DNA of 64,000 bases from Prorocentrum cordatum (GCA_963575745.1 CAUYUJ010020527.1:259464-323463), one strand, 5' to 3'. Positions 41,455 to 52,805 are shown, counted from the first letter of the stretch. Made by a program: numbers and translations. Notes: generated by a model from the sequence alone, not told the origin.

Positions 41455-41575
41455 GGCATAGGCGACGAGGGGAAGGAGGGAGGAGCGGGAGGAAGAAGGA
41501 GGAGACGCGGGGCGCTGTCTCTTCAAAACGAGGGCCCAAAACCACAGGATGGTTGGGAAAAACAACAAGAACCAA
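41455..41575. other. Array-flanking module, copy 3
   Basis: After the unrelated 90-bp array the same order appears as after the 102-bp arrays: GGAGGGAGGAGCGGGAGGAAG, GACGCG, TCTTCAAAACGA, then a CCCAAAACCACAGGATGGTTGGG stem-loop, then AAAAACAACAAG. The hairpin loop and parts of the stem differ from copies 1 and 2. Confidence 0.7.
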
Positions 41576-41579
41576 AAAA

Positions 41580-41982
41580 AGCACGATGTCTGAGGTTCGT
41601 GGGGCGCTCAGAGAGGCATGTGAGGGGGACGCGGGGGCCTCAGATCCCCTCTCTGGGCCCAGAATCTGGCCGAGATCGGCGCGACATCCCCAACATGATG
41701 GAGATCGGCCGAGAGTTTGGCCGGCGCCCATTGACGGCAGCACCGGGTCCCACAATGGCGGAGGACGAGCATCATGTGCACCCTGTCCGCTGGACAGAGG
41801 GGCGCGACTCGTACAGATGGACCCGCCCCAAGCGGGGAAGCACCAAACAGCCCCTAACTCACGTGCGACTAACAGCAAGTGCAGCGATCCTGCAGTGGAA
41901 GGCCATTCGAGAGCTTCAAAGGCACCGCACAAACGGGAGGGCGTTCCTTGCTGTTGACAATGGAGTTGATCAGGTGATCTAG
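41580..41982 (+). other. Possible coding remnant, unrecognised
   Basis: The plus frame ending at 41982 gives SGRDRRDIPNMMEIGREFGR, TMAEDEHHVHPVRWTEGRDS and LQWKAIRELQRHRTNGRAFL, then a stop. Composition is balanced, but no family is recognised and the upstream part is repeat. Confidence 0.3.
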
Positions 41983-42018
41983 CTCCACCTCGCGCATGGT
42001 CAGCCCCCTTCTTCATCC

Positions 42019-42068
42019 TCTTCCTCCTCCTCCTCCTCCTCCTCCTCCTCCTCCTCCTCCTCCTCCTC

Positions 42069-42119
<51 letters not shown>
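42019..42119. repeat. Adjacent (CTC)n and (CTG)16 tracts
   Basis: A CTC triplet tract switches directly to sixteen CTG triplets at 42072-42119. In translation this gives poly-Pro then poly-Ala, or Ser/Leu then Cys, or poly-Glu/Gln on the other strand. Confidence 0.95.
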
Positions 42120-42121
<2 letters not shown>

Positions 42122-42509
42122 ACTCCTCCCACTGCTCTCTTCTGCCCCTGCGCACGACGGCACAACAACTGCCCGTCACAGCAGGGACAAGGGCGACGAT
42201 GGCTCGAGGAGGGCGGGCGGACCTCGACAGCCCGAGGGCGAGGCGCAGCGAGCGGGCCCCTCGCTCCCTGCATGGCGGAGGGGGGTACTGGTGGCTGCCC
42301 CTGCGACCACGCCAGCGCAAGAGTCCTGACGGCGCCGACCCATCATCGGGATCTTGTCGGGAACGTCGAGAGGGTCTGGTTCAAGACGGGTGATTTCGAC
42401 GGCTGCTGGGGCGCCTCAGGTTGAGCTGTGGGGCATCAGGTCAGACTTAGGGGCCTCAGGACTCGCGAAAACAACCTTTTTCAACGAACCCTTGTGGCAG
42501 CCTCCGATC
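42120..42509. other. Unassigned
   Basis: No gene or repeat is recognised. Confidence 0.4.
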
Positions 42510-42880
42510 CTATGCCAAGTTTGAAAACGTGATGCCGTTTTTCGCGATTGCGGCCGTTACCGGCCTGGTCCGCCCCCCTACCCCCCAATCAGCGTCACGA
42601 TTCGTCGGCTGACCTCCGAATTGCCTTTGGCTCCTCCGAGACGCTCCCAGACGGCGCAGGGTACGAAACGTGATGTTACCGGTTCCCTCTGGCATCATGG
42701 CCCCATCTCTGGCATAGTGGACCCATTGACTGCAACGCGGGACAGCAGCAACGGCGATCGCGGCAACGATCACGACGATTGAGAGAGTCAGAACGCCCAG
42801 GAAGCTGCGTCTCGCAGAAACCGGACTCGAGCGCTTGAGATCGCTTTGAATTTGCCCGAGATCTGCTGCGGGACAGCAGT
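42510..42880 (-). other. Possible membrane-segment ORF, unrecognised
   Basis: The minus frame ending at 42510 contains SFLGVLTLSIVVIVAAIAVA, a clear single hydrophobic helix, followed by SQWVHYARDGAMMPEG and an Arg/Gln-rich end. It resembles a membrane-anchored tail. The upstream part of the same frame lies in foldback DNA. It may be a retroelement tail like that at 8.7-9.3 kb or a chance ORF. Confidence 0.3.
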
Positions 42881-42980
42881 TTGAGCGAACCCCGTGAACT
42901 CCAGACCCCCCTGCAGGATCGGCTTCCTGGATGCTCTGACCTTCGAGCGATACATGCTTGCGCCTGCGCTCGCTCGAGTG

Positions 42981-43168
42981 GAGGCCGCCCAGATGGGCCG
43001 AAGTAGACGGGGTCGGAGGATCGCACCGCATCGCCGATGCATCGGCGACACACTGGCGACGTCGGGGTGCAGAAAATCGAACTCCGGAGCGCGCCGCATC
43101 TCGCGATTGCATCGGCGATGCGGTGCGACCCTCCGGCCCCATCCACTCGGACACCATCTGGGCGACCT
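42981..43168. repeat. Foldback family 1, copy B
   Basis: Left arm from GAGGCCGCCCAGATGG through GGGGTCGGAGGATCGCACCG and GATGCATCGGCGA; right arm its imperfect reverse complement ending CCATCTGGGCGACCT. The arms are about 68-70 bp and the spacer about 50 bp. It aligns with 27171-27346. Confidence 0.8.
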
Positions 43169-43333
43169 GGATTTCCTAGGTCACCCAACTTCGCACATCG
43201 CGCCCCACGATGCACGACGCGCAAGTTACCTTCGCGCGCTCGCGCCGCCCCTGGGAGAAGGCCAGCTTGGCGGCACCAGCCGCGACCGCGCGAAGCGCGG
43301 CCTGTCTTCCGGAGATCTGGCTCTCAGCGGGAA

Positions 43334-43440
43334 GACCAAAAAGGTACCCAATACCGCTACTCACCGGACCTCTCCCAGGGTGCACCCTGACCAGAATCCC
43401 ACAGAGAATCCAGCCGCGGTGACAAGGGCTCTCCAGGACG
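43334..43440. repeat. Dispersed ~107-bp repeat, copy 2
   Basis: Same orientation as 5983-6088, with shared GGTACCCAATACCGCTACTC-like and CTGACCAGAAT blocks. The preceding 100 bp also have a loosely similar layout. Confidence 0.65.
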
Positions 43441-43992
43441 AGTCGCGGCATTGGCATGACCTGTGCTCCTCTGACCCAGACGATGCGGGCCTGCGCTCGC
43501 GCTCGCTCAGAGGAACGCGGTGCCCCCGCGCCGCCGCTGCCGCTGCGCAGCGAGCGCCGCCCTGCCGCACCACCGCCCGGCCGCACCCGGGCGGGCGGGC
43601 GCGCGCGCGGGCGGGAGCCTCTCGCCGCGAGGCGCCGCGGCAGGCCCGCGCGGGGCCGCCGGACGGAGGGCCCGCGCGCCCGCGGGCGGCGCGGCCAGCG
43701 CGGGGGGCGGCGGGCAGGCAGACTGCAGCGCCAGGGGGGGCGCCGGCCCCGCGGCCGCCTGCTGGGCGCGCCCGGCGGGCCCGGCGGGCTCCAGGTGCGG
43801 CTCGGCCGCCTCGCGGACCGCCTCCGCCGCCCGCCAGGCGCCGCGAGGGGACACCCGCGCCACGGCTCGGAGGGCGCCCCGGTCGAGACAGCGGCGGCCC
43901 TCCCTGGCTCGTGCCGCCTGTGGGGCCTCCTGGGCTCGTCGCCACGACTGGATCTCCGCCTCGGGAAGCGCGTCAGGATGGGCACCAGGAGG
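43441..43992. other. Extremely GC-rich unassigned DNA
   Basis: Long runs of GCCGC and GCGCGGGC keep every frame open on both strands. No motif was found. Base composition differs clearly from the flanks. Confidence 0.4.
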
Positions 43993-44213
43993 GTCCTAGA
44001 AGCCTCGTCAGGAGTAAACAGAAGACTTCTCCATACGGTGATTGTGGGGTCAGCGCTACTCCAATGCTGACGGATGCCTGTTGACTCGGACGCGGTGTTG
44101 TCAACAAAACCGGCCCCACCCTCTCAGCACTGAAGAACGCGCTTTCTGACAAGTGCCCGACTGCAACGTGCTCCAGGATTTCAACTTCCATTTCTGGATA
44201 TTTTTGACGACGC
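43993..44213 (-). repeat. Dispersed ~215-bp repeat, copy 2 (inverted)
   Basis: Reverse complement relative to 38870-39085. Minus-strand reading gives EVEILEHVAVGHLSES and QASVSIGVALTP, close to the plus-strand reading of copy 1. The other strand gives KTSPYGDCGVSATPMLTDAC-like peptide in both, so the true coding strand, if any, is unclear. Confidence 0.85.
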
Positions 44214-45427
44214 GTGTAGGGACCGATCCTGAGCGGACTCGGGCAAGGCGGGAGAGCCGCCGCTGCCTCAACTGGGCGTCCTCCAGGTGGTGCCGAAGAC
44301 GCCGGGCGGGGAGCTGATCACCAGGGGTTCGCTCCCGGCCACCGCGGCTGGTGGCAGCGTGGGGTCCGCCTCGACGAAGTGAGCGGCGGCCTTCGGGGAC
44401 GCACCAACGGCCCAAACCCGGGTCGGCCAGGGCCGGGTCGGCAAGCCAGACCGGCCCCTGAGGGGCTCCCAACCCCGGCCGGCGGAGGACGGGAAGGGGC
44501 ACAGGGCCCCACGCGGTTCCCCTACAAGCCCAGGTCCGCCGCAGGGGCTTGGCTGACCCTTGCTAGCGCTGGCCCCCATGACGTGAGCCCCGAGGCCTCC
44601 AGCTCGCGCTCGTCCCGGACCTTCTCGGCGGCCCGCGCGACCGTCGCCACCGCCTCCAGCGCAGCCGCCTCGGGGCTGGCCGGCGGGGGCCCCGCGGGCT
44701 CGGGGCCGCGCCGCACGGCCGGCGGCGAGGCGCCGGGGGGGCGAACGAAGAGCCTGCCGTCCAGGTCGGGCACCGCGCCGAGGGGCTTCGCGTGGACGTG
44801 GCCCGTCGACCAGTCCTTCGGGGCCCCCAGAACCCTGTGTGGTGGACGCCGCGTGGTGACCTCGGAATCCCCAGTGACCCCACCGCGCGGTCCGTCACCG
44901 CACGGTTCTGGGACCTCAGAGGCCCCAGTCGCCCGAGACTTCCTAGGAGAGCCACCCGAGTCCCAAAGCAACCGTGCAGTGACCCCGACTCCCTGCTGAC
45001 TCACCAGACAGTGTGGTCACCACACCGTTGTGGAACCCCCAAAGTCCATCAGCGGCTTGGCTGCCTGGGCAGCCGCGGCATCTGCTGGAAGGTACCTGAG
45101 CCATGGCCCCATGCCTGCGCCGCTCGCAGGCGCCGACGGGGGCACCATGAGGGCGCCGAGCAGCTGCTCTTGCAGGCGCCTGTCCCGCAGGTCCGCTGCA
45201 CCCTCGGCGGGGGCGTGCATCTTGCCTGGGTGGAAGCCATCCGCCGAGGGGTCGTACCAGTCTGGCCAGGCGAACGGAGGTTTGTTGGTCAGCACCGGCG
45301 GCGACGGCGGGTCCCAGTACAGGGTGCCCATGCCGGAGCGGGAGGGGGGCATGGCTGCGGGGCCAGCCAAACCTGGCGCAACAGCGGCCTGGCTGCTCCG
45401 ATGTAATCTTCAGCCAGCATGGCTACT
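44214..45427. other. Unassigned GC-rich stretch
   Basis: Overlapping ORFs lie on both strands with no motif. No repeat structure was recognised. Confidence 0.35.
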
Positions 45428-45500
45428 GTCACACACCCACACACACACACAATCTCTCTCTCTCTCTCTGTCTCACACGCACACACACACACATACATCA
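45428..45500. repeat. (CA)n / (TC)n microsatellite
   Basis: CACACA, then CTCTCTCT, then CACACACA. Confidence 0.9.
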
Positions 45501-46740
45501 ACCAACCAACCAAACACGGGCGAGTGCAAATCGGAACCACTTCTTGTCGTGAATATGTCGCTCTTTGCTAGACGCAGAAATAATGAAGGAATTGAACCTG
45601 CCTTCCTCAAGTCGCCATCAATTTAGGCTCCAGGCCTTGGCGCTCTTGCGCGGTCCAACAGAAATACCCTCGTTCAATTGGTTCGGGCTTGCCCCCTCGC
45701 ATATGCCCCCTTCACCTAGTGGCCACTACTAGCGACCCCCTCGTTTTCCCAACCAATCACCAACACACAACGTCCACGCATCCCCTGTGAAGAACGCATA
45801 CAGGCAGCTGCAGACCCACCGAGTACCAGGAAGAGGTTACCTGCGACGGGCGAGCCCCACGGAGCACCAGAAGCACAGTGCACGCCGCGCTGCCGAGCTA
45901 ATGGCGACACTTGGGGCAAGCAGGTGTGCCACGAGCGTCGCGCACGCGACGTCAATCGGTAAGATCCCTATGAGGCGGGAGAGGCAAGGGGCGGGGAGGA
46001 GGACGGGAACAGAGGGGAACGAGAAAAGGGGCGACACCTACACAGCAACCAGTGCGCCACCTGCCGACCACCTTTGCAGGTTGACGAGCTCCGTGCCGGG
46101 TACCACACATTCTGATCACCCCCGCCCCTGCCCCCAGGAATATCGCGCAGGTAAGAGCAGCCTCTCTGTTGGCATCGGATTATTTTTTCCCGAAGGCAGA
46201 TCTCGAGGGGGCGAGCGTGACCACGTCGAGAATGAAAGCCAACTGGCCCCTTGACAACTCTCGATCCCTCTCTGCGCAGAAGGCCCCTATGCACCACACC
46301 ATGCGGCGCCAGGGCCAACCTGAACCCTGGCATGGTGTCCACGCCCTCCTGGCCGAGGCCACGAAGGCATGTCCGCTGGCCCTCTCGGGGGCCAGCAGGC
46401 TGCGGAGCTGAGGGCTTCCTGCAGCCAGTTTCCAGTTGCAGTTCTCCAGGTTGTGAACTGCTCCTGCACCAGTTGTAACTATACTAGTTGTCCAGTTGTA
46501 GATTGTTGTACATATCCTGCAGGTCCTGAACCAGTTCTCCGATTGCAGCCTTACCAGTACCAGCGTCCAGTTCCCGATGTTCTGATTATGGTTTCTGCAT
46601 CCTGCTGCAAATTGTTGCTGTCTCCGCGAGGGAGGGGGAAGCACAACACCCCCCATCCTCTTACCTTCTCCCCGCAGAGGTGTTCAAAAGTCCCCTGGGG
46701 GCCCCAGGACATTAAGAATCTCACAGATCCGCGCCCCCAA
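45501..46740. other. Unassigned; CCAGTTGTA-type words near 46430-46540
   Basis: CCAGTT-containing words (CACCAGTTGTAAC, GTCCAGTTGTAGATTG) recur near 46430-46575 at short spacing, perhaps a worn short-period repeat. No gene is recognised. Confidence 0.4.
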
Positions 46741-47560
46741 GGCCAAAATTATCAACAAGGTATCTCAGATCCATGCCCTTGAGACCACGACCCCTTGTAA
46801 ATTACGCCAGGCTCGCGTCCTGGAGGCCACGATCCCTCGTAAATTATGTCAGGTCTGCGCCCCCAATGACTTCGGACTCGCATCCCCGAGGCCACCATCG
46901 TAAACTACACCGGATTCGCACCACCAGGGCCACCATCCCTCGTAAATCGCGCCACGTTCACGCCCCCTAGGCCACGATCCCTAAGAAATTTCATCAGGTA
47001 TATAAATTTTACCAGGTTCACGTGCAAATTACGCCCGATCTGCGCTCCCGAAGCCACGATCTGTAGATACTGCAGATGCGCGCCCCCGAGGCCACGACCC
47101 CTCGTAAATTGCACCAGATTCGCGCGCCGAAGCTACAACCCCTGGTTAATTACTCACGGTTTGAACGCCCTTGGCCACGATCCCTTCGAAAGTGCCCCAA
47201 CTTCGAACACCCGAGGCGTCGTTCCCTTGCAAACTACGCCAGCATCGCGCCCCCGATGCCACGATCCATTCTGTGAATATCGCCGGAGGCGCGCCCCGGA
47301 GGCTACGATCCCTTGCACGTGACGCCAGGGTCGCGCGCCCCCGAGGCGTGAGAAACGAAGCGATTTCGCGCTTCCAGGGCCACAGATCCCTCGCTAACGA
47401 CAGAGCGTCGGCAATCCTGAGGCCACGATCCCTCGTCTCAATTACAGCAAGCTCCGCGCTCCCGAAGCCACAACCCCTCTGCACGTTACAACAGGTTCGC
47501 GCCCGCGAGGCCACAGCCCTTCGCAAGACAGAACAAACTCCTGCCCCCGAGGCTCCGAAG
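46741..47560. repeat. 42-bp degenerate tandem array
   Basis: CCCTCGTAAATTACGCCAGG recurs with GTTCGCGCCCCCGAGGCC and ACGAT; two clean neighbours start at 46792 and 46834 (42 bp). About nineteen units fill the stretch, some with indels. The unit equals 14 codons. Confidence 0.85.
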
Positions 47561-47983
47561 ACACCCCGCGGAGGCAGCCCAGAAGCGCCACCCCGTCTCT
47601 GGAGTAGATTAACGAAATGCGTATGCATTGGGACATTGTGTCTTTTTCTTTGGGAGGGGGGGACGCTTGTCGGCCCTCCCCCCGCCATTTCGTGAAAACT
47701 CTGCGCCAGACCAGCAGCCGCGAGTCTCCGAAAAGAGCGATAACCAGAAAGAGCCCCAAGGACACTCCTAACCGCGCGATTATTCTCAATATGGCCACAA
47801 ACAGTCCCCAGTCGTTCTAAGAGAGCTCCTACTACACAACACGAGGGAAACGCTCTGAGAAGGCAACAAAGCGTTCAACCATAACTTCAACATCTCAACA
47901 TGTCCTGCTGATTGCCTGCCCTCCTCGCATGATGTGTCCCAGATGACTTCAAGACGGCGCCGAAACATCCTAATATAGCTCTG
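47561..47983. other. Unassigned
   Basis: Mixed sequence with no supported feature. Confidence 0.4.
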
Positions 47984-48187
47984 ATCAGGAGGAGGAGGAG
48001 GAGGAGGAGGAGGAGGAGGAGGAGGAGGAGGAGGAGGGAGGAGGAGGAGGAAGGAGGAGGAGGAGCAGGAGAAGGAGGGGAGGAGGAGGGGAGGAGATAG
48101 GAGGGAGGAGGAGGAGGAGGAAGGAGGGAGGAGGAGGAGGAGGAGGAAGCCCCTGACCTCTTGTACGCGGGGGGGGGGGGGGGGGCC
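47984..48187. repeat. (GGA)n tract and poly-G run
   Basis: About 165 bp of GGA triplets, followed after a short gap by a run of about 17-18 G at 48169-48186. Confidence 0.95.
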
Positions 48188-48501
48188 GCGCGCGCGACGG
48201 GCCGCCCCGAGAGGACGGGGCTCACGCGTGCCGCCGCGCCGCCGCGCGCGATAGCTGCGGCGGAGGGGCCATATGAACCCCCCCTGCTCCTCCGCCGCGG
48301 CTCAGCTGCGGCAGGGCGGCCGCGTGCCAGCAGAGGCGGGCGCAGGCTCGCCTCAACGCCCCAGTGCCCACGGGGCGTGAGGGCGAGGAGTCCTGGCACA
48401 GGCGCAAGCGCCCCGCTCGCACACAGGCAAGATTGCTGTGCCGCGTCGCGGCTGCGGCGCAGCTGCTGCAGGAGCACCACAGTGCCCAGCGGCATCCAGG
48501 T

Positions 48502-49427
48502 ATGAAGGGGCAGTGGAGCAAGCAGCAGCAGTATGGAGGATGGCATGAGCGTGATCAGCGCCCGTGGAGACAGATGAAGCCAGGAAGAAGCCAATCTAGG
48601 CCAAGGGACCAAGAGAGTTCCCAGCATGACAAAAAGAAAACCAGGGTGTATGATAATATTCCGATTGTTACGCTTGAAGATGCAGCACAGCATGGAAGTT
48701 TCTCGTGGCCCCCAGAGGGCAAGGTACAGTTGACAGACTTCAAGCAGAAGCTGACAGCAGGCCTGGACAAGTTGATCAAAATGATTACTGCTGCAAACGA
48801 TGCGGGGGAACCTTACGTCGCACAAGCTGCGGCCTCCTCCCCCACAGCATCCACTAGTCCCACTACAGCCTCAGCAGCCCCCACAGCAGGTCCCAGCGCA
48901 GCCTCAGCAGCCTCAGCAGCCTCAGGGGGATCCACGGATCAACACGTTGCTCGAGCAGGTCTCCAGATTAACACACATGATCACAGAGCAAGCCTCAGTT
49001 CAAGCCGAGATGAAGCAGCATGTGATGCAGCAACAGTACCAGCAGCACCAATGGATGCAACAACAGCAGCAAGCGCACATGCATCAGATGCCGCAGCAGC
49101 AATTCTATCAGCCACAATATGTCCCACACCGGCCTCAGTTCCCTGATCCCCAGCCACAATCGGGAGGCCACAGTATCTCCCAGGCAGAGCACGAGCGTCA
49201 GCTTGCTGAGCTCATGACAATGCAAGAGCAGCAGGCACGGGCCGAGGACGCAGCCGAACTCGCTCAGTTTGATCAGGAGTATACGGCCGCGGAGAATGCA
49301 CAACAGCAGCAAGCCATTATCGAAGCAATTCAACGGGCAGAGGCGGCAGCGGCTACGAGGGCATTAGAGCAAGCGGCGGCAGCAGCAGCATCACACCCCA
49401 CCCCAGTTCCGTCGCCCAGTCAGTAAG
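48502..49427 (+). pseudogene. Gln/Ala-rich ORF1-like protein, frameshifted
   Basis: The frame from the ATG at 48502 gives QRPWRQMKPGRSQSRPRDQE, NIPIVTLEDAAQHGSFSWPP and LTDFKQKLTAGLDKLIKMIT. Near 48785-48820 the better frame switches to one running to a TAA at 49424-49426. That part is Gln/Pro/Ala-rich with a likely coiled coil (INTLLEQVSRLTHMITEQAS, MQEQQARAEDAAELAQFDQE). A basic N-terminus plus coiled coil is typical of a LINE ORF1 nucleic-acid-binding protein, and it lies upstream of a plus-strand RT. The link is inferred from position and composition only. I chose the ATG at 48502 because sequence before it is low-complexity. Confidence 0.45.
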
Positions 49428-50602
49428 GCCAGCCTCCCCTGCCGAGTCAGAGCCCACCCCCATTTCCAGATTAGCATCACAACGATCTGGCACAGCGTGT
49501 TGCTCAAGAGGCTCAGGCTCAGGCGCAGGCATTGTACCGAGACAGCTCGCACGCGCCGCCGTCTCCGCATGCTACAGCACGAGAGGAGGCACAGGCAGCT
49601 GAGTATGAAGCGGAGTCTGCAGCTATGGCAGGTGATGAGGGTTGAGCACAGGCAGATCGCTTTCGTGGACGCGACGTATCTCCGACATCGCCCGCCTCGC
49701 CAACGTCAGTTGCTGAAGTTATCTCATCCCCGCATGCTGAAGTGGACCCATATGCAGCCTCCGCCAGCCCGATCGTGCTCAATCCTGAGATTGCTGCGCT
49801 GAAGGGATCCAGGGGTGCGCAGGCTGGAAAAGGACCATATGGCAATGCTAGGAAGTCGGATCGTGGACCTATGGCGCCATTCTTCGATAAGCGCACAGCA
49901 CCACGAGAGCAGCCACCGTCGGGGCCCCAGACCTTCCAAATCGGCACCCCCCCTTGAGACGCGAGTGCAGTGGCTACCCCATATGATCCCGATTGAAGTG
50001 ACAGTCGCTATTTCCGCTCGGCTCCGCCAGCTAAGTTTCGCACGGGCACGCGTGAAGGAGGTGACGGATTGAGTGTCATGTTGATCGTGCGCGTGTACCA
50101 TGACAGTCCAGACCGTCGTCGTCTCACGATGGTGGAGCTGGAAAACAGTAAGCTGGCACCCTCTGTCCTGGAGGGCTGGCCGCCAGGATGGAGGACTGAT
50201 AGCAAGCAGGGCCACGCGACAATCACGAATTCATGGCATGTTGCCCTCACCGCCTCAAGATTGTGGGAGGTCACGGACGGCCAAACATAGGCTAGCTTCT
50301 CCGAGGACGGTAAATGTTTCATCATCGGCCTCGCCAATGTACTTTTTGTCTGAGTCAGCGGTTTCAGAACCGAGCAGTGCGTTCGAGGCCTCATCAGACA
50401 GTGCATATCGTGAATTTCGAGACTGTCAGGTCAGCCGTGGGCCATCTACGGCGGGTTCGACGGAACACGCCTCGTCCAGAGGTAGCAATTCTCAATCCCT
50501 GGCATCTCCAGCTACGACCAGTACGACGGTTCCTCCCCCCCACCACCACCAGGCCTGGAGCAGGAAGTCGGTCGACACCGACCTCGTCATCGTCAACTAG
50601 CT
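49428..50602 (+). pseudogene. Continuation of ORF1-like region, several frames
   Basis: From 49477 a plus frame continues in the same style (DLAQRVAQEAQAQAQALYRD, REEAQAAEYEAESAAMAGDE) to a stop. Another frame then gives EVDPYAASASPIVLNPEIAA and LKGSRGAQAGKGPYG. After about 50000 the frames are Ser/Thr/Arg-rich with no motif. Confidence 0.35.
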
Positions 50603-50986
50603 TTGCCTGAACTACTGCAGGGACAGCGGTGGTGCAAGGCAGATGTCCCCGACACCTTTCAGTCTCAGATGCGGCAGTGGAGCTATCCAACCAGGCGTGC
50701 CCATTGTTTCGACGGCATCAAGCTGACGGACATGGCCAAGTTGCCGTTGAGTGTGGCTCCACGGCGTGCCCTTGTTCCTGAACGCGGGCATTTGTGGACT
50801 GACGGCTCTCACAAAGATGCTGATCCCACCTGTGACGGGTGGGCTGTGGCGCTGCTTGAAGGCCTTTTCAGATGGTTGTGGGGCGATTTGGGAGCCTCCC
50901 AGGCGGCTTCGGACGCTCAGAAGACCGCCGTCTTGGAGCGTCGGGAAGCCGAAAAGCGGAGAACCCCAAAATTCACCAAAAACTAA
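50603..50986 (+). pseudogene. RNase H-like fragment
   Basis: A 127-codon frame contains RGHLWTDGSHKDADPTCDGW followed by AVAL. WTDGS followed by GWAV is the start of an RNase H fold: the Asp of TDGS is the first catalytic residue and the next strand ends in W. The catalytic Glu and the later Asp do not follow, because the frame runs into CAAGA-type repeat sequence at about 50900. It is therefore truncated. It may belong to the LINE complex or to a separate insertion. Confidence 0.45.
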
Positions 50987-51130
50987 CAGAAAATCCATGA
51001 TTGTTGCCTCTTGGGAGTGCTCTTGGAGGCCTCTTTGGGGCCGTCCTGGAGGCCTCTTGGGCCATCTCGAGGTCACGTCGGTCACTCTTGGAGCGCTCTT
51101 GCGCTGTCATGGGGGTCTCTGAGACGTCTC
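50986..51130 (-). repeat. CAAGA-type phased repeat, minus orientation
   Basis: Short block of CTCTTGGAGGCC and GGCCTCTTGGGCC words between the RNase H fragment and the RT. Confidence 0.6.
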
Positions 51131-51300
51131 CGATGACCCCCCTGATCGCCCTAGGTGTGCTGGGAAGGTTAGGCAAAACGCCCTGCGAGGCCAGGGGGGC
51201 CGCTTCGAGGCTCGTCCGGACGGTCCCAAAGCCCCAGATCCCGGGAGTCCGGATTTGGGGGGGGGCGTGTTTTCCCCCCGCCCGGGCTTATAAAAATATA
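51131..51300. other. Unassigned lead-in to the RT frame
   Basis: The RT ORF is formally open from 51001, but this part has no RT-like sequence. It includes a GGGGGGG run near 51256-51264. Confidence 0.4.
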
Positions 51301-52270
51301 GGAAGAGGAATATCCCAAGCCAAAACTTATCGCAGCACGGCGTTGGAAGACATCCCCCTCAACCTTGAGCTTTTGCCAAACTTGTCGGGCGTTGAACGAC
51401 GTTTTGCCCGTGGACCCAAGCGTCGTGCTGCTGGGCCAGATGGCCTGCTGGAAAAGGTTATTCAAGCTACCCCTCGACAGGCTGCACGTCTTGCAACATC
51501 ATTGTTGGTCAAAACTCGTCTTGCTGGTGCCGAACCGATTGCTTTCAAACACAGCCGGCTTGCAGAAGTAGCAAAATCCAGTGGTGATCCGAGTACCAAC
51601 AAGGCTTACCGCGCTGTTACTACGCGCAATGTCTCTGCGAAACATCACTACAGTTTTTTACGGCAGCAGTTGGCGAAGTCTATCGACATCATGCTTCGCG
51701 ACTCTCAACTCGGTGGTCGTACCCGCCGATCTCCAGCGATGGCGTCTCATCAGACTCGACTTATTTCCAGTTTGGCAGCCCGCACGAAGAAAACAGCAGT
51801 TTGTATGTTCTTGGATCTACGCGCAGCATTCCATCGGACCATCCGTCAAATGGCAAGCCGACTGCAATATCTTGATGACGAGCCCTTTCGGATATTGGAC
51901 GATTGTGACATACCAGCTAGCCTTGTTCCCCTTGCCACGGAAGTGCTCTCCAAACCAGCCCTTCTCGATCATGCAGCGGTGGACCCTCACTTATCGCACT
52001 TGGTGGCAGAATCCCAAAGGCATACGTGCTTTGAGGTTGGGCGCTGTTCAAGTCTTGGGGTTCCTACGCGGGGTTCTGGGCCTGGGTGTGGTACGGCTGA
52101 TTATCTGTTCAACGCGGTTTTTACACGCCCCCTTGATATGGTGGTGAACAAGCTTCCGGAGGCCGGCCTTCATTCTGTTGTCAAGATTATATGCTCACAA
52201 CTCCACTCTTTGCGAAGCCATCCGAGGCCTGTCGTTTTGTGGTTGATGTTACCTTCGTTGATGACGTGAT
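51301..52270 (+). pseudogene. LINE reverse transcriptase, N-terminal and palm part
   Basis: The long frame gives KRRAAGPDGLLEKVIQ, the conserved A.GPDG entry motif; LAKSIDIMLRDSQLGG; CMFLDLRAAFHRTIRQMASR, which is motif A with FLD...AF; and RGSGPGCGTADYLFNAVFTR, the motif B region. This segment copies RNA into DNA at the nicked target. Spacing between motifs matches an intact RT up to about residue 400 of the frame, after which the frame is lost. It is less worn than the minus-strand LINE. Confidence 0.8.
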
Positions 52271-52772
52271 GTTGCCGACCATCTTGGACAATGATGCAGT
52301 TGTTGATCACCTTCGTCGAACGATGGATCTGCTTCACGAATCTTTCGTGGTCCATTTTATGGAGCCTAACTACGGCCGTGGGAAGACTGGTGCCCTTGTG
52401 CAGCTACGTGGACATACGCGAGATCAATTGCGTACCGAGCTATATGGCGAGGACGATGCACGTATCGAAAGTATGAAGTATAAGTTTGCATTCTTTATTG
52501 AGCGACAATATAAGCATATGGGATCGATGATATCAGCTGATGCTTCCTGGCGACCTGAAATTACACGCCGCATTCAACAGTGTGACCACGCGCTGGGGCC
52601 CATCAAACGCAGTATCTTGAAACGACCACGCATTTCGGTCGAGTCCAACGTACGATACGTCGAGGCATTTGCATGCTCGCGGCTTTTTTTCAGCAGATTG
52701 AAATCCGCCGGCCCCCTTGTGGGGCCACCAGGCTGTAGGCCCGTGATTCGCAGTTTCCTGTACCAGTCGTAG
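52191..52772 (+). pseudogene. LINE reverse transcriptase, catalytic motif C and thumb
   Basis: The shifted frame carries RFVVDVTFVDDVMLPTILDN, where VDD is the motif C catalytic pair. It continues with YKFAFFIERQYKHMGSMISA, the Y.HLG-like motif, and EAFACSRLFFSRLK, a conserved post-RT helix. Both catalytic aspartates are intact, but they are reached only after a shift near 52190. Similarity to the family stops soon after SRLFF, at about 52700, where the inserted block begins. Confidence 0.75.
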
Positions 52773-52805
52773 GTTGTAGTTTCCAGTGTTACAGTTCTGC
52801 TTCTT

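Noticed and set aside
42894-44084. 396-codon plus ORF
   Set aside because: It runs through foldback family 1, the 107-bp repeat, a GC-only stretch and the 215-bp repeat, so it is a chain of repeats rather than a gene.
51288-51300. TATA-like promoter before the plus-strand RT
   Set aside because: The TATAAAAATATA word is isolated, the RT copy is dead, and TATA boxes are not typical of the suspected lineage.
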